A stretch of DNA of 14,628 nucleotides, from contig JBOGVA010000078.1 in assembly GCA_050692195.1 (NCBI GenBank), positions 1 through 14,628 on the forward strand. The letters run 5' to 3'. The position numbers were made by a program, and so were the translations under genes. The first letter of the stretch is position 1. Each line of letters opens with the position of its first letter. Under the pieces are notes generated by a model. That model was not told where the DNA came from. It ran no database searches and was given only the letters and a program-made list of their open reading frames with translations. The stretch is from JBOGVA01 sp050692195 (GTDB lineage: Bacteria; Actinomycetota; UBA4738). Shown piece by piece: positions 1 to 5,836 of this stretch.

Positions 1-47
1 AGTGAGAGCGCGACGACGGCCGCGATGACGGTTGCTCGACGGATCAT
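1..47 (-). CDS. Exported protein, N-terminal 15 codons only (partial)
   Basis: Only the first 15 codons lie in the window; the gene runs off the left edge. Reading leftward from the ATG at 47-45 gives MIRRATVIAAVVALS: two arginines followed by an uninterrupted hydrophobic stretch, which is the n- and h-region of a Sec signal peptide or an N-terminal membrane anchor. The start is supported by a perfect AGGAGG (complement of 57-62) nine bases upstream of the ATG. It is divergent from the VOC gene starting at 224, so both promoters must lie in 48-223; a weak -10 candidate, TAGCGT, reads on the minus strand at 93-88. The function of the mature protein cannot be seen. Confidence 0.6.
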   Translation of the reverse strand, partial: MIRRATVIAAVVALS

Positions 48-175
48 GGCGTGTTGCCTCCTGGTCGGGGGGACGTTTGGGAGGCTGACGCTACCAAAGG
101 TGGGCCGAAAGGGCGAAAGCCGAATGGCAGGCGGCCGTCGTTTCGAAGAGAGTATCGCGAAGATTCACCACCGGG

Positions 176-204
176 TGGCCATGCTTGGCCGGCCAACCTA
201 GCGT
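176..204 (+). promoter_or_regulatory. Candidate promoter of the VOC gene
   Basis: A TGGCCA box at 176-181 and a TAGCGT box at 199-204 are separated by 17 bases and lie 19 bases before the VOC start codon. The match to a -35/-10 pair is moderate. The spacer contains the palindrome at 185-196. This is inference from motif and position only. Confidence 0.25.
185..196. repeat. 12-bp perfect palindrome, possible operator
   Basis: TTGGCCGGCCAA is a perfect 12-bp inverted repeat just upstream of the candidate -10 box of the VOC gene and in the divergent region it shares with the exported-protein gene at the left edge. Its position between candidate -35 and -10 boxes is what a repressor operator would have. 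GGCCGGCC cores arise by chance fairly often in high-GC DNA, so this is only suggestive. Confidence 0.3.
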
Positions 205-223
205 CGATGCGAGGAGACTCAGG

Positions 224-631
224 ATGCCTCTTGGACACCTCGGAGTGAACGTGACGGATCTCGCTGGGGCGAAGGAGTACTACGACGACCTCATGCCCCT
301 ACTGGGGTTCGAGCCGTTCGTCACCACGGAGGACCAGTTCTCCTACCGGCCTGCGGGCGGGAAGCCGGGAACGAATGTGTTCTTCTACCCGGCCCTCGAG
401 GCTGGGAAGTACTCCCGGCACAAGCCCGGCCTCCAACATCTCGCGTTCATCGTCGAATCGAGAGCCCTCGTTCACCAGCTCCACGAGTGGGCGAAGGCCC
501 GCGGGGCGGAGATCATCCATCCACCGCAGGAGTTCCCCCAGTATCACCCGGGGTATTACGCGACGTTCTGGTACGGGCCGGAGGGATTCATGCTGGAGGC
601 CGTGTGCCATCGCGACGACGCGGCGTCGTAG
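224..631 (+). CDS. VOC (glyoxalase-fold) family protein
   Basis: This 135-aa protein has the beta-alpha-beta-beta-beta layout of the vicinal oxygen chelate superfamily. It opens with GHLGVNVTDL, a first strand carrying His5, followed by a helix (AKEYYDDLMPLLGF). The second half-module has LQHLAFIV (His72) and ends with GPEGFMLEAV (Glu125). These three residues sit where VOC enzymes bind their metal. Members act as glyoxalases, dioxygenases, isomerases or resistance proteins; the substrate cannot be deduced here. An upstream in-frame TTG at 185 was rejected in favour of the ATG at 224, which has GAGGAG at 211-216 seven bases upstream and matches the family N-terminus. The length is normal for a single-domain member. 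It appears monocistronic and divergent from the exported-protein gene at 47. Confidence 0.85.
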   Translation: MPLGHLGVNVTDLAGAKEYYDDLMPLLGFEPFVTTEDQFSYRPAGGKPGTNVFFYPALEAGKYSRHKPGLQHLAFIVESRALVHQLHEWAKARGAEIIHPPQEFPQYHPGYYATFWYGPEGFMLEAVCHRDDAAS

Positions 632-648
632 ACGCATCTCGACTGGCG

Positions 649-654
649 TAGGCT
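649..654 (+). promoter_or_regulatory. Candidate -10 box upstream of the DinB remnant
   Basis: TAGGCT lies 12 bases before the ATG at 667 and resembles the TANNNT -10 boxes elsewhere in the window (TACGAT at 3298 and 8139, TAGAAT at 13900). No convincing -35 box precedes it. If real, it would be the surviving promoter of the decayed gene that follows. Confidence 0.25.
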
Positions 655-666
655 ACATCCCCACTC

Positions 667-806
667 ATGCGCAAGGCCGACATCGCCACGCTGTTCGGTG
701 CACAGCAGCGGAGCGACGCGCCCGTGCTCCTCACTCAGGCCGCTCACCGGGGGAGCTGGAGTTCCTCGAGCACGCGGATTGGGCGCACGAGACTTCTGGC
801 TCCTGA
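667..806 (+). pseudogene. Decayed DinB-family gene remnant (internal deletion plus frameshift)
   Basis: The ATG at 667 opens MRKADIATLF, typical of the N-terminus of DinB/YfiT-like four-helix-bundle proteins. It continues directly as GAQQRSDAPVLLTQA, which resembles the family's C-terminal stretch of the form GTQHRSEAA-LLT. The reading then has to shift by one frame near 740-745 to give RSPGELEFLEHADWAHE and a TGA at 804-806, resembling the usual end (HSPGDLDL). About 110 codons of the middle, including the metal-site histidines, therefore seem to be missing, and a small deletion breaks the frame. The homology is recalled, not computed. It converges on the OsmC gene, 17 bases from that gene's TAG. 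The alternative is non-coding sequence with chance resemblance. Confidence 0.5.
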
Positions 807-823
807 TCCCGCCGCGTCATCGT

Positions 824-1270
824 CTAGGGTTCGCTGGTCCACTCCACCGTCACGTCTGGGGTCGCAACTGCGACCGTTCCATACAGTGGTCACCTGCCCT
901 TGAACGCCTCGACGAGCTCGGCGCCCTGGTCGTGGTCGACGCCTTTCAGCTCCAGGCGCAGGTGGACCGTATTGAACACGGTGAGGTCGGCGCGGACCGG
1001 ATTCCCGCGATCGACCACGCCGTGAATGCTGGCGGAGACGTGTCGCAGCGGGATCTCCCGACTCCTTGCGAACACCTGGATCAGTTCGACACCGCAGCAC
1101 GCGATGCCAGCCAGGAACAGCTCCCCTGGGGTGATCGCCTCGCCGGGGCAGCCATTCTCAACGGGCCCGTCCACCACCAGGTGTTGCTGGCGCGCCGTGG
1201 TCAGCACCCTCCCGAAGACGTCGGTGGATCGCGCGTGCACCGTGTACTCTCGAACGTCCGTCTGTCCCAT
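824..1270 (-). CDS. OsmC-family thiol peroxidase, probable selenoprotein (in-frame TGA at 892-890)
   Basis: OsmC/Ohr-family proteins reduce organic hydroperoxides with a pair of redox cysteines. The frame starts at ATG 1270 (GAGGG four bases upstream) and shows the family core: ENGCPGEAITPGELFLAG, then GIACCGVEL with Cys58/Cys59 where E. coli OsmC has Cys59, and DRGNPVRADLTVFNTVHL. At residue 127, after VEAFKGR, the codon is TGA. Relatives have Cys there (E. coli Cys125) in a Cys-Pro motif. The frame goes on with PLYGTVAVATPDVTVEW to a TAG at 826-824, giving 148 residues, a normal family length, against 126 if TGA stops translation. A SECIS-like hairpin follows the TGA. The inference is selenocysteine at the resolving-cysteine position. 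Alternatives are a recent TGC-to-TGA nonsense mutation or a sequencing error. selA, selB, selC and selD are not in the window. It converges on the DinB remnant and is divergent from the SpoIID gene. Confidence 0.85.
860..892 (-). promoter_or_regulatory. Candidate bacterial SECIS element of the OsmC gene
   Basis: On the minus strand the TGA (892-890) is followed, after 14 bases, by GGTCGC (875-870), loop AGTT (869-866) and GCGACC (865-860): a perfect 6-bp stem with a 4-base loop. The loop begins 20 bases after the TGA and has G at its second position. Published descriptions of bacterial SECIS elements require an apical loop roughly 16-37 bases after UGA with a G among its first two bases, so both conditions are met. 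A weak lower pairing of CCAC (889-886) with a downstream GTGG is possible. No folding energy was calculated. Confidence 0.6.
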
Positions 1271-1465
1271 AGAGCCCTCTCTTCCTTCCGGTCACCGCAT
1301 CACCCAAGCACCGCGGCAGCCTGGGGGCAACTCATCCGGACGTTCGTTTCCCGGCTCCTCGGGGGGCAGGGAATCTCAAGGTCTTCCGGCCGCGAGCCGA
1401 TGACAGGAAGGAAGCAGGGAGGGCGGGTCCATTTGCAGGGGCGAGCCTCTCTCGGCGATCATCCA

Positions 1466-3226
1466 ATGATGAGAAGAGCGCTTGCCGTCGTCGTTGCAGC
1501 TACCGTCCTGGCCATTGGCCCCGCCGCGCCCGGCCAGGCGGCCAGGCAATTCACCTTCTATGGAGCGGGCTGGGGGCATGGGCTCGGCCTCTCCCAGTGG
1601 GGGGCCTACGGGCTTTCCTTGAAGGGTTGGAGCTACACGCGGATCCTCGGTCACTTCTACACGGGGACCACGGTGGGCGCGGCGCGGTCCTCGCCAAAGA
1701 CGCTCCGGATCGGTCTGGTCCAGGCGCAGCGAACGATCCACGTCAAGGCCGTCAGGGGCCCTGTCGAGCTGCGGGTGGGCAGCCCCAATACCGGAGCGCT
1801 GGTTGGAGGCCAGGCGATCCCCGCGGGAGAGACGTGGCGGATCAGGGCCCACTCGTCCGGACGGTACAGAGTCCTGAACGCTCAGGGAGAGATGGTTGGG
1901 GACTGCCCGGGATGCCCCGGGCACCTGTGGGGCGGAGTGAACCGACACCTCTACGCTCGCTATGCGCCTCTTGGCAGCATCGTCTACTCGCCCCAGGCGG
2001 GTCACAGCTACAACCGGGGCAACATAGAGTTCAACGTGTACAAAGGAGACGGGTGCCCCAGCTCCTACTGTGTGCGGCTCGTCATCCGGCTCAGTCCACA
2101 GGCGTATCTGTTCGGCCTGGCGGAGGTGCCGAACAGCTGGCCGGCGAATGCTCGCAAGGCCCAGGCCGTCGCAGCGCGTACCTATGCGTTCGAGAAGGTC
2201 GCTCGCGTCGGGCAGCGGCGGGCCAGATGCAACTGCGGCCTCTACGACGACACGTCGGACCAGGTGTACGCCGGTTGGGACAAGGAGGGAAGCTACCTTG
2301 GTGGCCAATGGGTGGAGTCGGTGCGCCAGACCGTTGGAGAGGTCGCCCTGTACAAGGGGAGCCCGATCCAGGCCTACTACCACTCCTCCAGCGGGGGACA
2401 CACGGAGCACAACGAGAATGCCTGGGGAGGACAGCCCATCCCCTACCTGAGGGGAGTCTGCGATCCCGGCGATTTCGCGGAGGCGAACCCCAACCGCGTG
2501 TGGACGGCGGGGCCCCTCTCCGGCTCAACCGTCACCACCAAGCTCCGTCCCTACACCGGAGACATCGGCAACGTGACAGAGTTCGGCAGGATCCAGCGAG
2601 GTGTCTCCGGGCAGATCATTGAGCTCACGGTGATAGGCAGGGGCGGGACGGCCAGCATCTCGGGCAGCAACCTGGCGCGGGCGCTCGGGCTCAAGGGAGA
2701 CAAGGTGTGGATCAATGTGAATCACACCGTCACCGGCCAGATCCGGCGAGAATACGACCGTCGGATGTGCGCCCCCGGCCCTGCGATCTCGAAGCAGGCC
2801 GTGGTCCCCGGAGGCCTTCGCCAGCGATTCCAGCGGGGATCGATGTACGAGAACACCGGCAGGAATCTCACCGTCTGGCTGCGCGGACCGATAAATGTCA
2901 AGTACGGAGAGCTGAAAGGCGCCAGGGGGTTCCTGGGCCTGCCACGCTCGGCCATAAAGCCGTTGACCGGGCCGAAGGGATGCCGAAGCACCACCTGCCG
3001 GAAGGTCCTGTTCGAGCACGGCTCCATCTACTTCAAGGACCAGGACGGCGTCGGGGCCCACGAGCTTCACGGGCTCGTTCTCGGGTACTTCCTGAACAAC
3101 AACGGCCCGAAAGGGCGATTCGGCTTCCCCACCTCCGACGTGATCCTTCACGAGGACGGAGGGACTTCCGCGACGTTCGAGTCCGGATCCATCTCCTGCT
3201 CGAAGAGCGGGGAGTGCTCGGGCTGA
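1466..3226 (+). CDS. Exported SpoIID/LytB-domain protein with C-terminal LGFP repeats
   Basis: This 586-aa secreted cell-wall protein has a signal peptide at residues 1-25 (MMRRALAVVV, then PAAPGQA before the mature AARQF). It then has YGAGWGHGLGLSQWGAYGL, the N-terminal signature of SpoIID/LytB proteins. The SpoIID domain, about residues 190-340, includes LAEVPNSW with Glu220 at the position of the catalytic glutamate, KAQAVAARTYAF, and YHSSSGGHTE. SpoIID enzymes are lytic transglycosylases cutting denuded glycan strands. From about residue 460 to the end there are repeats around FLGLP and RFGFPTS, the LGFP type found in actinobacterial wall proteins. The start is uncertain: ATG 1466 gives a clean signal peptide but no ribosome site, while TTG 1433 has GGAGG at 1418-1422 and would add 11 residues. 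Despite the name, this does not imply sporulation; such proteins occur in non-sporulating actinobacteria. Confidence 0.85.
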   Translation: MMRRALAVVVAATVLAIGPAAPGQAARQFTFYGAGWGHGLGLSQWGAYGLSLKGWSYTRILGHFYTGTTVGAARSSPKTLRIGLVQAQRTIHVKAVRGPVELRVGSPNTGALVGGQAIPAGETWRIRAHSSGRYRVLNAQGEMVGDCPGCPGHLWGGVNRHLYARYAPLGSIVYSPQAGHSYNRGNIEFNVYKGDGCPSSYCVRLVIRLSPQAYLFGLAEVPNSWPANARKAQAVAARTYAFEKVARVGQRRARCNCGLYDDTSDQVYAGWDKEGSYLGGQWVESVRQTVGEVALYKGSPIQAYYHSSSGGHTEHNENAWGGQPIPYLRGVCDPGDFAEANPNRVWTAGPLSGSTVTTKLRPYTGDIGNVTEFGRIQRGVSGQIIELTVIGRGGTASISGSNLARALGLKGDKVWINVNHTVTGQIRREYDRRMCAPGPAISKQAVVPGGLRQRFQRGSMYENTGRNLTVWLRGPINVKYGELKGARGFLGLPRSAIKPLTGPKGCRSTTCRKVLFEHGSIYFKDQDGVGAHELHGLVLGYFLNNNGPKGRFGFPTSDVILHEDGGTSATFESGSISCSKSGECSG

Positions 3227-3258
3227 GTCTTCTTCCCGCCGTCTAGGCAACAGGGCCT

Positions 3259-3285
3259 TCCCGCCGGAGTCCCCCCAGGGCGGGA
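3259..3285 (+). terminator. GC-rich hairpin after the SpoIID gene
   Basis: TCCCGCC (3259-3265) and GGCGGGA (3279-3285) form a perfect 7-bp stem around a 13-base loop, 32 bases after the SpoIID stop codon. No T-run follows, as is common for actinobacterial terminators. It ends 12 bases before the methyltransferase -10 box, so it could separate the two transcripts. Confidence 0.4.
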
Positions 3286-3295
3286 GAGGGTATCC

Positions 3296-3303
3296 GGTAC
3301 GAT
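3296..3303 (+). promoter_or_regulatory. Extended -10 promoter of the methyltransferase gene
   Basis: GGTACGAT, with TACGAT as the -10 hexamer at 3298-3303, lies 30 bases before the GTG start. The stretch 3296-3308 matches the one upstream of leuS (8137-8149) at 11 of 13 positions. No clear -35 hexamer is visible at 16-18 bases, which fits an extended -10 type. Confidence 0.45.
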
Positions 3304-3333
3304 GGGTCGCGCCCGAACATCGAGGAACTCCCC

Positions 3334-4113
3334 GTGCGTTCTTTCAAAACAGCGAAGCGATCGCCCTCTGCTGATGCCGCGACCCTCGGCGAGCCGAGCT
3401 ACGTGTGGCGCTCGGGCCAGGAACGCCGCCTCGAGCTGATCAGGAAGTACGTCGACCTGGAGGGGCGGAGGATCCTGGACGTAGGTTGCGGGATCGGGAC
3501 CTACGTGCGGCGGTTCCGGTCGTTCAGCCCCCACGCCTACGGGATCGACGTAGCGGTCAAGCGTCTCCAGGAGGCATCGGCTGAGGTACCGAACCTCGTG
3601 GGCGCGGCGGGGGAGAGCCTGCCGTTCGCCGACGGCTCGTTCGACGTCATCGTGTTCAACGAGGTGATCGAGCACGTGAAGGACGACAGGGACACGCTGA
3701 GGGAGGCGCTCCGGGTCCTGCGAGACGGCGGGCACGTCGTCATCTACGCGCCGAACCGCCTCTATCCCTTCGAGACGCATGGCGTGTACTGGCGGGGCCG
3801 CTACGTGTTCGGGAACATCCCGGGGGTGAACTACCTCCCCGACTCACTGCGCCGGCGCCTGGTTCCCCATGCCCGCGCGTATCGGTCGGCGGACATCCGC
3901 AGGCTGTGGCAGGGACTTCCGGTGAGGGTCGTGGTCCACTCCTACGTGTACCCGGGGTTCGACAACATCGCCGCCCGCAACCCGAAGCTGGGCGGTGTGT
4001 TGCGGCGGATCCTGTACCGGGCCGAACGCACTCCCATGCGGCGGTTCGGGCTCTCTCATTTCGTCGTGCTTCAGAAGACGAGCGGAGATCGTGCGCCCCG
4101 GCCTACCGGATGA
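3334..4113 (+). CDS. Class I SAM-dependent methyltransferase
   Basis: This 259-aa protein has the Rossmann-type methyltransferase domain of the Methyltransf_11/25 kind. Motif I, ILDVGCGIGTYVRRF, lies at residues 47-61 and binds S-adenosylmethionine. HAYGIDVAVKRL is motif II, GESLPFADGSFDVIVFNEVIEHV (to residue 115) covers motifs III-IV, and LRVLRDGGHVVIYAPN follows. The C-terminal 100 residues (NIPGVNYLPDSLRRR, then SYVYPGFDNIAARNP) form the substrate side and resemble methyltransferases found near glycan and lipid genes, but the substrate cannot be named. The GTG start has GAGGAA at 3322-3327, six bases upstream. The gene overlaps ctaE tail-to-tail by 11 bases (4103-4113), so it is probably a single-gene unit. 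Confidence 0.85.
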   Translation: MRSFKTAKRSPSADAATLGEPSYVWRSGQERRLELIRKYVDLEGRRILDVGCGIGTYVRRFRSFSPHAYGIDVAVKRLQEASAEVPNLVGAAGESLPFADGSFDVIVFNEVIEHVKDDRDTLREALRVLRDGGHVVIYAPNRLYPFETHGVYWRGRYVFGNIPGVNYLPDSLRRRLVPHARAYRSADIRRLWQGLPVRVVVHSYVYPGFDNIAARNPKLGGVLRRILYRAERTPMRRFGLSHFVVLQKTSGDRAPRPTG

Positions 4114-4690
4114 GGTAGATCGTGGAGAACAGTCCGATCCACACCACATCCACGAAGTGCCAGTAGTAGGCGATGGCCTCTAGTCCGCCGTGCTCCTGGC
4201 TGGAGTAGGCGCCTGCTGCTGCCCGCCCCAGCGCCACCAGCATGAGGACGAGCCCGGCCAGGACGTGCAGCGCGTGAAAGCCCGTCATCGTGTAGAAGGC
4301 CGAGCCGTAGGCTCCGGATGAGACGTCGAAGTTGAGGGTCGCGTAGCCGTATCCCTGCCCGGCGAGGAAGACCGCACCGAGGAGCGACGTCACCCAGATC
4401 CATCGCTTCATGCGAGGTCGGGAATCGTCCCTGATGCTGCGGATGGCCAGCTGCATCGTCCTGCTGGAGAGCCCGAGGAAGATCGTGAAGACCGCGGCGG
4501 TCGGCAGGTCGAGCTCGACTCCGCGGGGGGGCCAGGCGGTGGACTGGGCCCGCAGCGTGAAGTACATGGCGAACAGGGCGGCGAAGAACATCAGCTCGGA
4601 GCCGAGGAACAGCACCATGCCCACGGAGACGAGCGGGGGGCGTGTCTGGCCGCGAGGGATGGCTGCCGGTCGGGCGTCCGCGGTATCCAC
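4103..4690 (-). CDS. ctaE: Cytochrome c oxidase subunit III (aa3 type, short form)
   Basis: This 195-aa membrane protein is a normal-length actinobacterial CtaE, which has five helices where the mitochondrial type has seven. Five hydrophobic segments lie near residues 21-43, 64-82, 97-117, 134-156 and 174-193. Family motifs are LGSELMFFAALFAMYFTLRA (Glu32), GFHALHV (137-143) and YYWHFVDVVWIGLF (175-188). Subunit III stabilises the catalytic subunit I of the haem-copper oxidase. It starts at GTG 4690, 18 bases after the metallopeptidase stop; the only ribosome-site candidate (AAAGGG) is 13 bases away, rather far, so translation may be partly coupled. The usual neighbours (ctaC, ctaD, qcrCAB) are absent; here it is the last gene of an unrelated-looking unit. 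Confidence 0.93.
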   Translation of the reverse strand: MDTADARPAAIPRGQTRPPLVSVGMVLFLGSELMFFAALFAMYFTLRAQSTAWPPRGVELDLPTAAVFTIFLGLSSRTMQLAIRSIRDDSRPRMKRWIWVTSLLGAVFLAGQGYGYATLNFDVSSGAYGSAFYTMTGFHALHVLAGLVLMLVALGRAAAGAYSSQEHGGLEAIAYYWHFVDVVWIGLFSTIYLIR

Positions 4691-4708
4691 TGAGACTCGA
4701 CGACCCTT

Positions 4709-5809
4709 TCAGATCAGATCGGCGTTCGCGCCCACGAATCCGTATGCCTCGGCCTCCAGCGGGTTGCTCGCGTAGTCGAACCCCGCCTGGGCGTAGCCGA
4801 TCCCATAGGCGCAGGCGAAGGCCGGTTCCGTGATGAACCGTCGGTACTGGAGGACGTGCACGAGCTCGTGGGCCATAAGCTCGCGGTCTTCGTTCACGGT
4901 CTCGTCGAAGACGTCGCGCAGGAAGATGACATGCGACACGGTCACACCCGCCAGCGTGATCCCGGCGAACGTCATCCCGTCCGTGCTGCCGTTGAACCGG
5001 TTGGCCGACAGATGCGCGGCGTCGATGAAGAAGACGTTGTCGAACTCGGCGCCGCCGAACACGCTCGACATGTCGGCCTTGAAGGCTGCCGAGAGCGTTC
5101 GGATGGGCCGCAGCAGGTTCATCAGGACGTTGTCTGCCTTCGCCAGCTGGTAGACGATCTGTCCGGCCAGGCAGGCGCCGAGCTGGAGGATGAGCTCGGC
5201 CACGGCCACGACCAGGGCCCCGATCCACTCGATGGCGCGCTCGGCCACCTCCAGGGCCGACTCGTAGAGCGTGGCCAGGGAATCGGCCGCTGCCACCGCG
5301 GCTGCCTCCACCCGGTCCCAGGCGTCCTCCGCTGCCTCGGTGACGGCTTCCCAGGCGTCCTCGGCGGCCTCCTCGATCCACTCCCAGGCGTCTTCCACGC
5401 CGGCGGCCGCGGCCTCCCAGGCGTCCTCCGCCGCCTCGGCGATGGCCTCCCATGCGTCCTCGGCCGCAGCTGACACCTCTTCCCAGAGGTCCTCGGCCAC
5501 GTCGGTGACGTGATCCCAGGCGTCCTCGGCGGCGTCCCATGCATCCTCGAGAGCTTCTCCCGCGGCGTCCAACACGTCGTCCACGGTCTCTGCGAGGGCT
5601 TCCACGGCGTCCTTCGCCGCATCGAACGCAGCCTCGGCCGCATCCTCGAGAGCTTCGCCGACGGCCTCGGCCGCGTCGCCGAGGGCCTCTCCGACGTCTT
5701 CAGCCGCATCGCCGAGCGCGTCGAGCGCGTCCCCGGCGGCCTCGCCGACCGCGGCGGCGCCGTCTGCGATGCCTTCACCGATCGCCCCGAGGACGCCGTG
5801 AATCGCCAT
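4709..5809 (-). CDS. Putative HExxH metallopeptidase with N-terminal 11-residue-repeat helix
   Basis: This 366-aa protein has three parts. Residues 13-177 are about fifteen back-to-back 11-residue units, alanine-rich and strongly acidic with almost no basic residues, predicting one long amphipathic or coiled helix. Residues about 195-222 (WIGALVVAVAELILQLGACL and on) are hydrophobic and could touch or cross a membrane. The C-terminal domain carries LMAHELVHVLQYRRF, with His314, Glu315 and His318 as a zinc-site HExxH, and NPLEAEAYGF with Glu352 as a likely third ligand. This arrangement resembles the DUF4157/eCIS-core-like group of predicted peptidases, though membership is a recalled resemblance. 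There is no signal peptide. The ATG at 5809 lacks a clear ribosome site; it lies 27 bases after the upstream gene and ends 18 bases before ctaE, so the three are probably co-transcribed. Substrate unknown. Confidence 0.75.
   Translation of the reverse strand: MAIHGVLGAIGEGIADGAAAVGEAAGDALDALGDAAEDVGEALGDAAEAVGEALEDAAEAAFDAAKDAVEALAETVDDVLDAAGEALEDAWDAAEDAWDHVTDVAEDLWEEVSAAAEDAWEAIAEAAEDAWEAAAAGVEDAWEWIEEAAEDAWEAVTEAAEDAWDRVEAAAVAAADSLATLYESALEVAERAIEWIGALVVAVAELILQLGACLAGQIVYQLAKADNVLMNLLRPIRTLSAAFKADMSSVFGGAEFDNVFFIDAAHLSANRFNGSTDGMTFAGITLAGVTVSHVIFLRDVFDETVNEDRELMAHELVHVLQYRRFITEPAFACAYGIGYAQAGFDYASNPLEAEAYGFVGANADLI
5279..5773 (-). repeat. Array of about fifteen 33-bp units encoding 11-residue (hendecad) repeats
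   Basis: The coding DNA for residues 13-177 of the metallopeptidase repeats every 33 bases without interruption. Early units look like AAEDVGEALGD and AAEAVGEALED. Later ones look like VSAAAEDAWEA, IAEAAEDAWEA and VTEAAEDAWDR, with tryptophan fixed at position 9 in seven successive units. The DNA is imperfectly repeated (for example CAGGCGTCCTC recurs on the plus strand), indicating internal duplication followed by divergence. Confidence 0.8.
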
Positions 5810-5836
5810 CGACCGTAGCTTCGGATCAGGCCTGGC

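Noticed and set aside
744..1100. Alternative minus-strand frame overlapping the OsmC end, as a frameshift explanation
   Set aside because: No frameshift is needed: the OsmC C-terminus continues in the same frame directly after the TGA.
824..1270. TGA recoded genome-wide (genetic code 4 or 25) as the explanation of the OsmC TGA
   Set aside because: TGA ends the SpoIID, methyltransferase, comEA and other genes at sensible family lengths.
698..1465. Continuous open frame extending the SpoIID gene upstream by about 256 codons
   Set aside because: It runs antisense through the OsmC gene, has no domain sense, and a clear signal peptide begins at 1466. The extension is a high-GC shadow frame.
1271..1465. 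Riboswitch upstream of the SpoIID gene (such as c-di-AMP type, often near wall hydrolases)
   Set aside because: No matching conserved core; only a weak long-range CGGCTC/GAGCCG pairing (1352-1357 with 1394-1399) was found.
4071..5540. 489-aa Arg/Gly-rich minus-strand frame
   Set aside because: Low-complexity shadow of the metallopeptidase and ctaE in another frame.
5279..5773. 33-bp periodic repeats as a CRISPR array
   Set aside because: There are no unique spacers; the period is 11 codons and the frame is open throughout.
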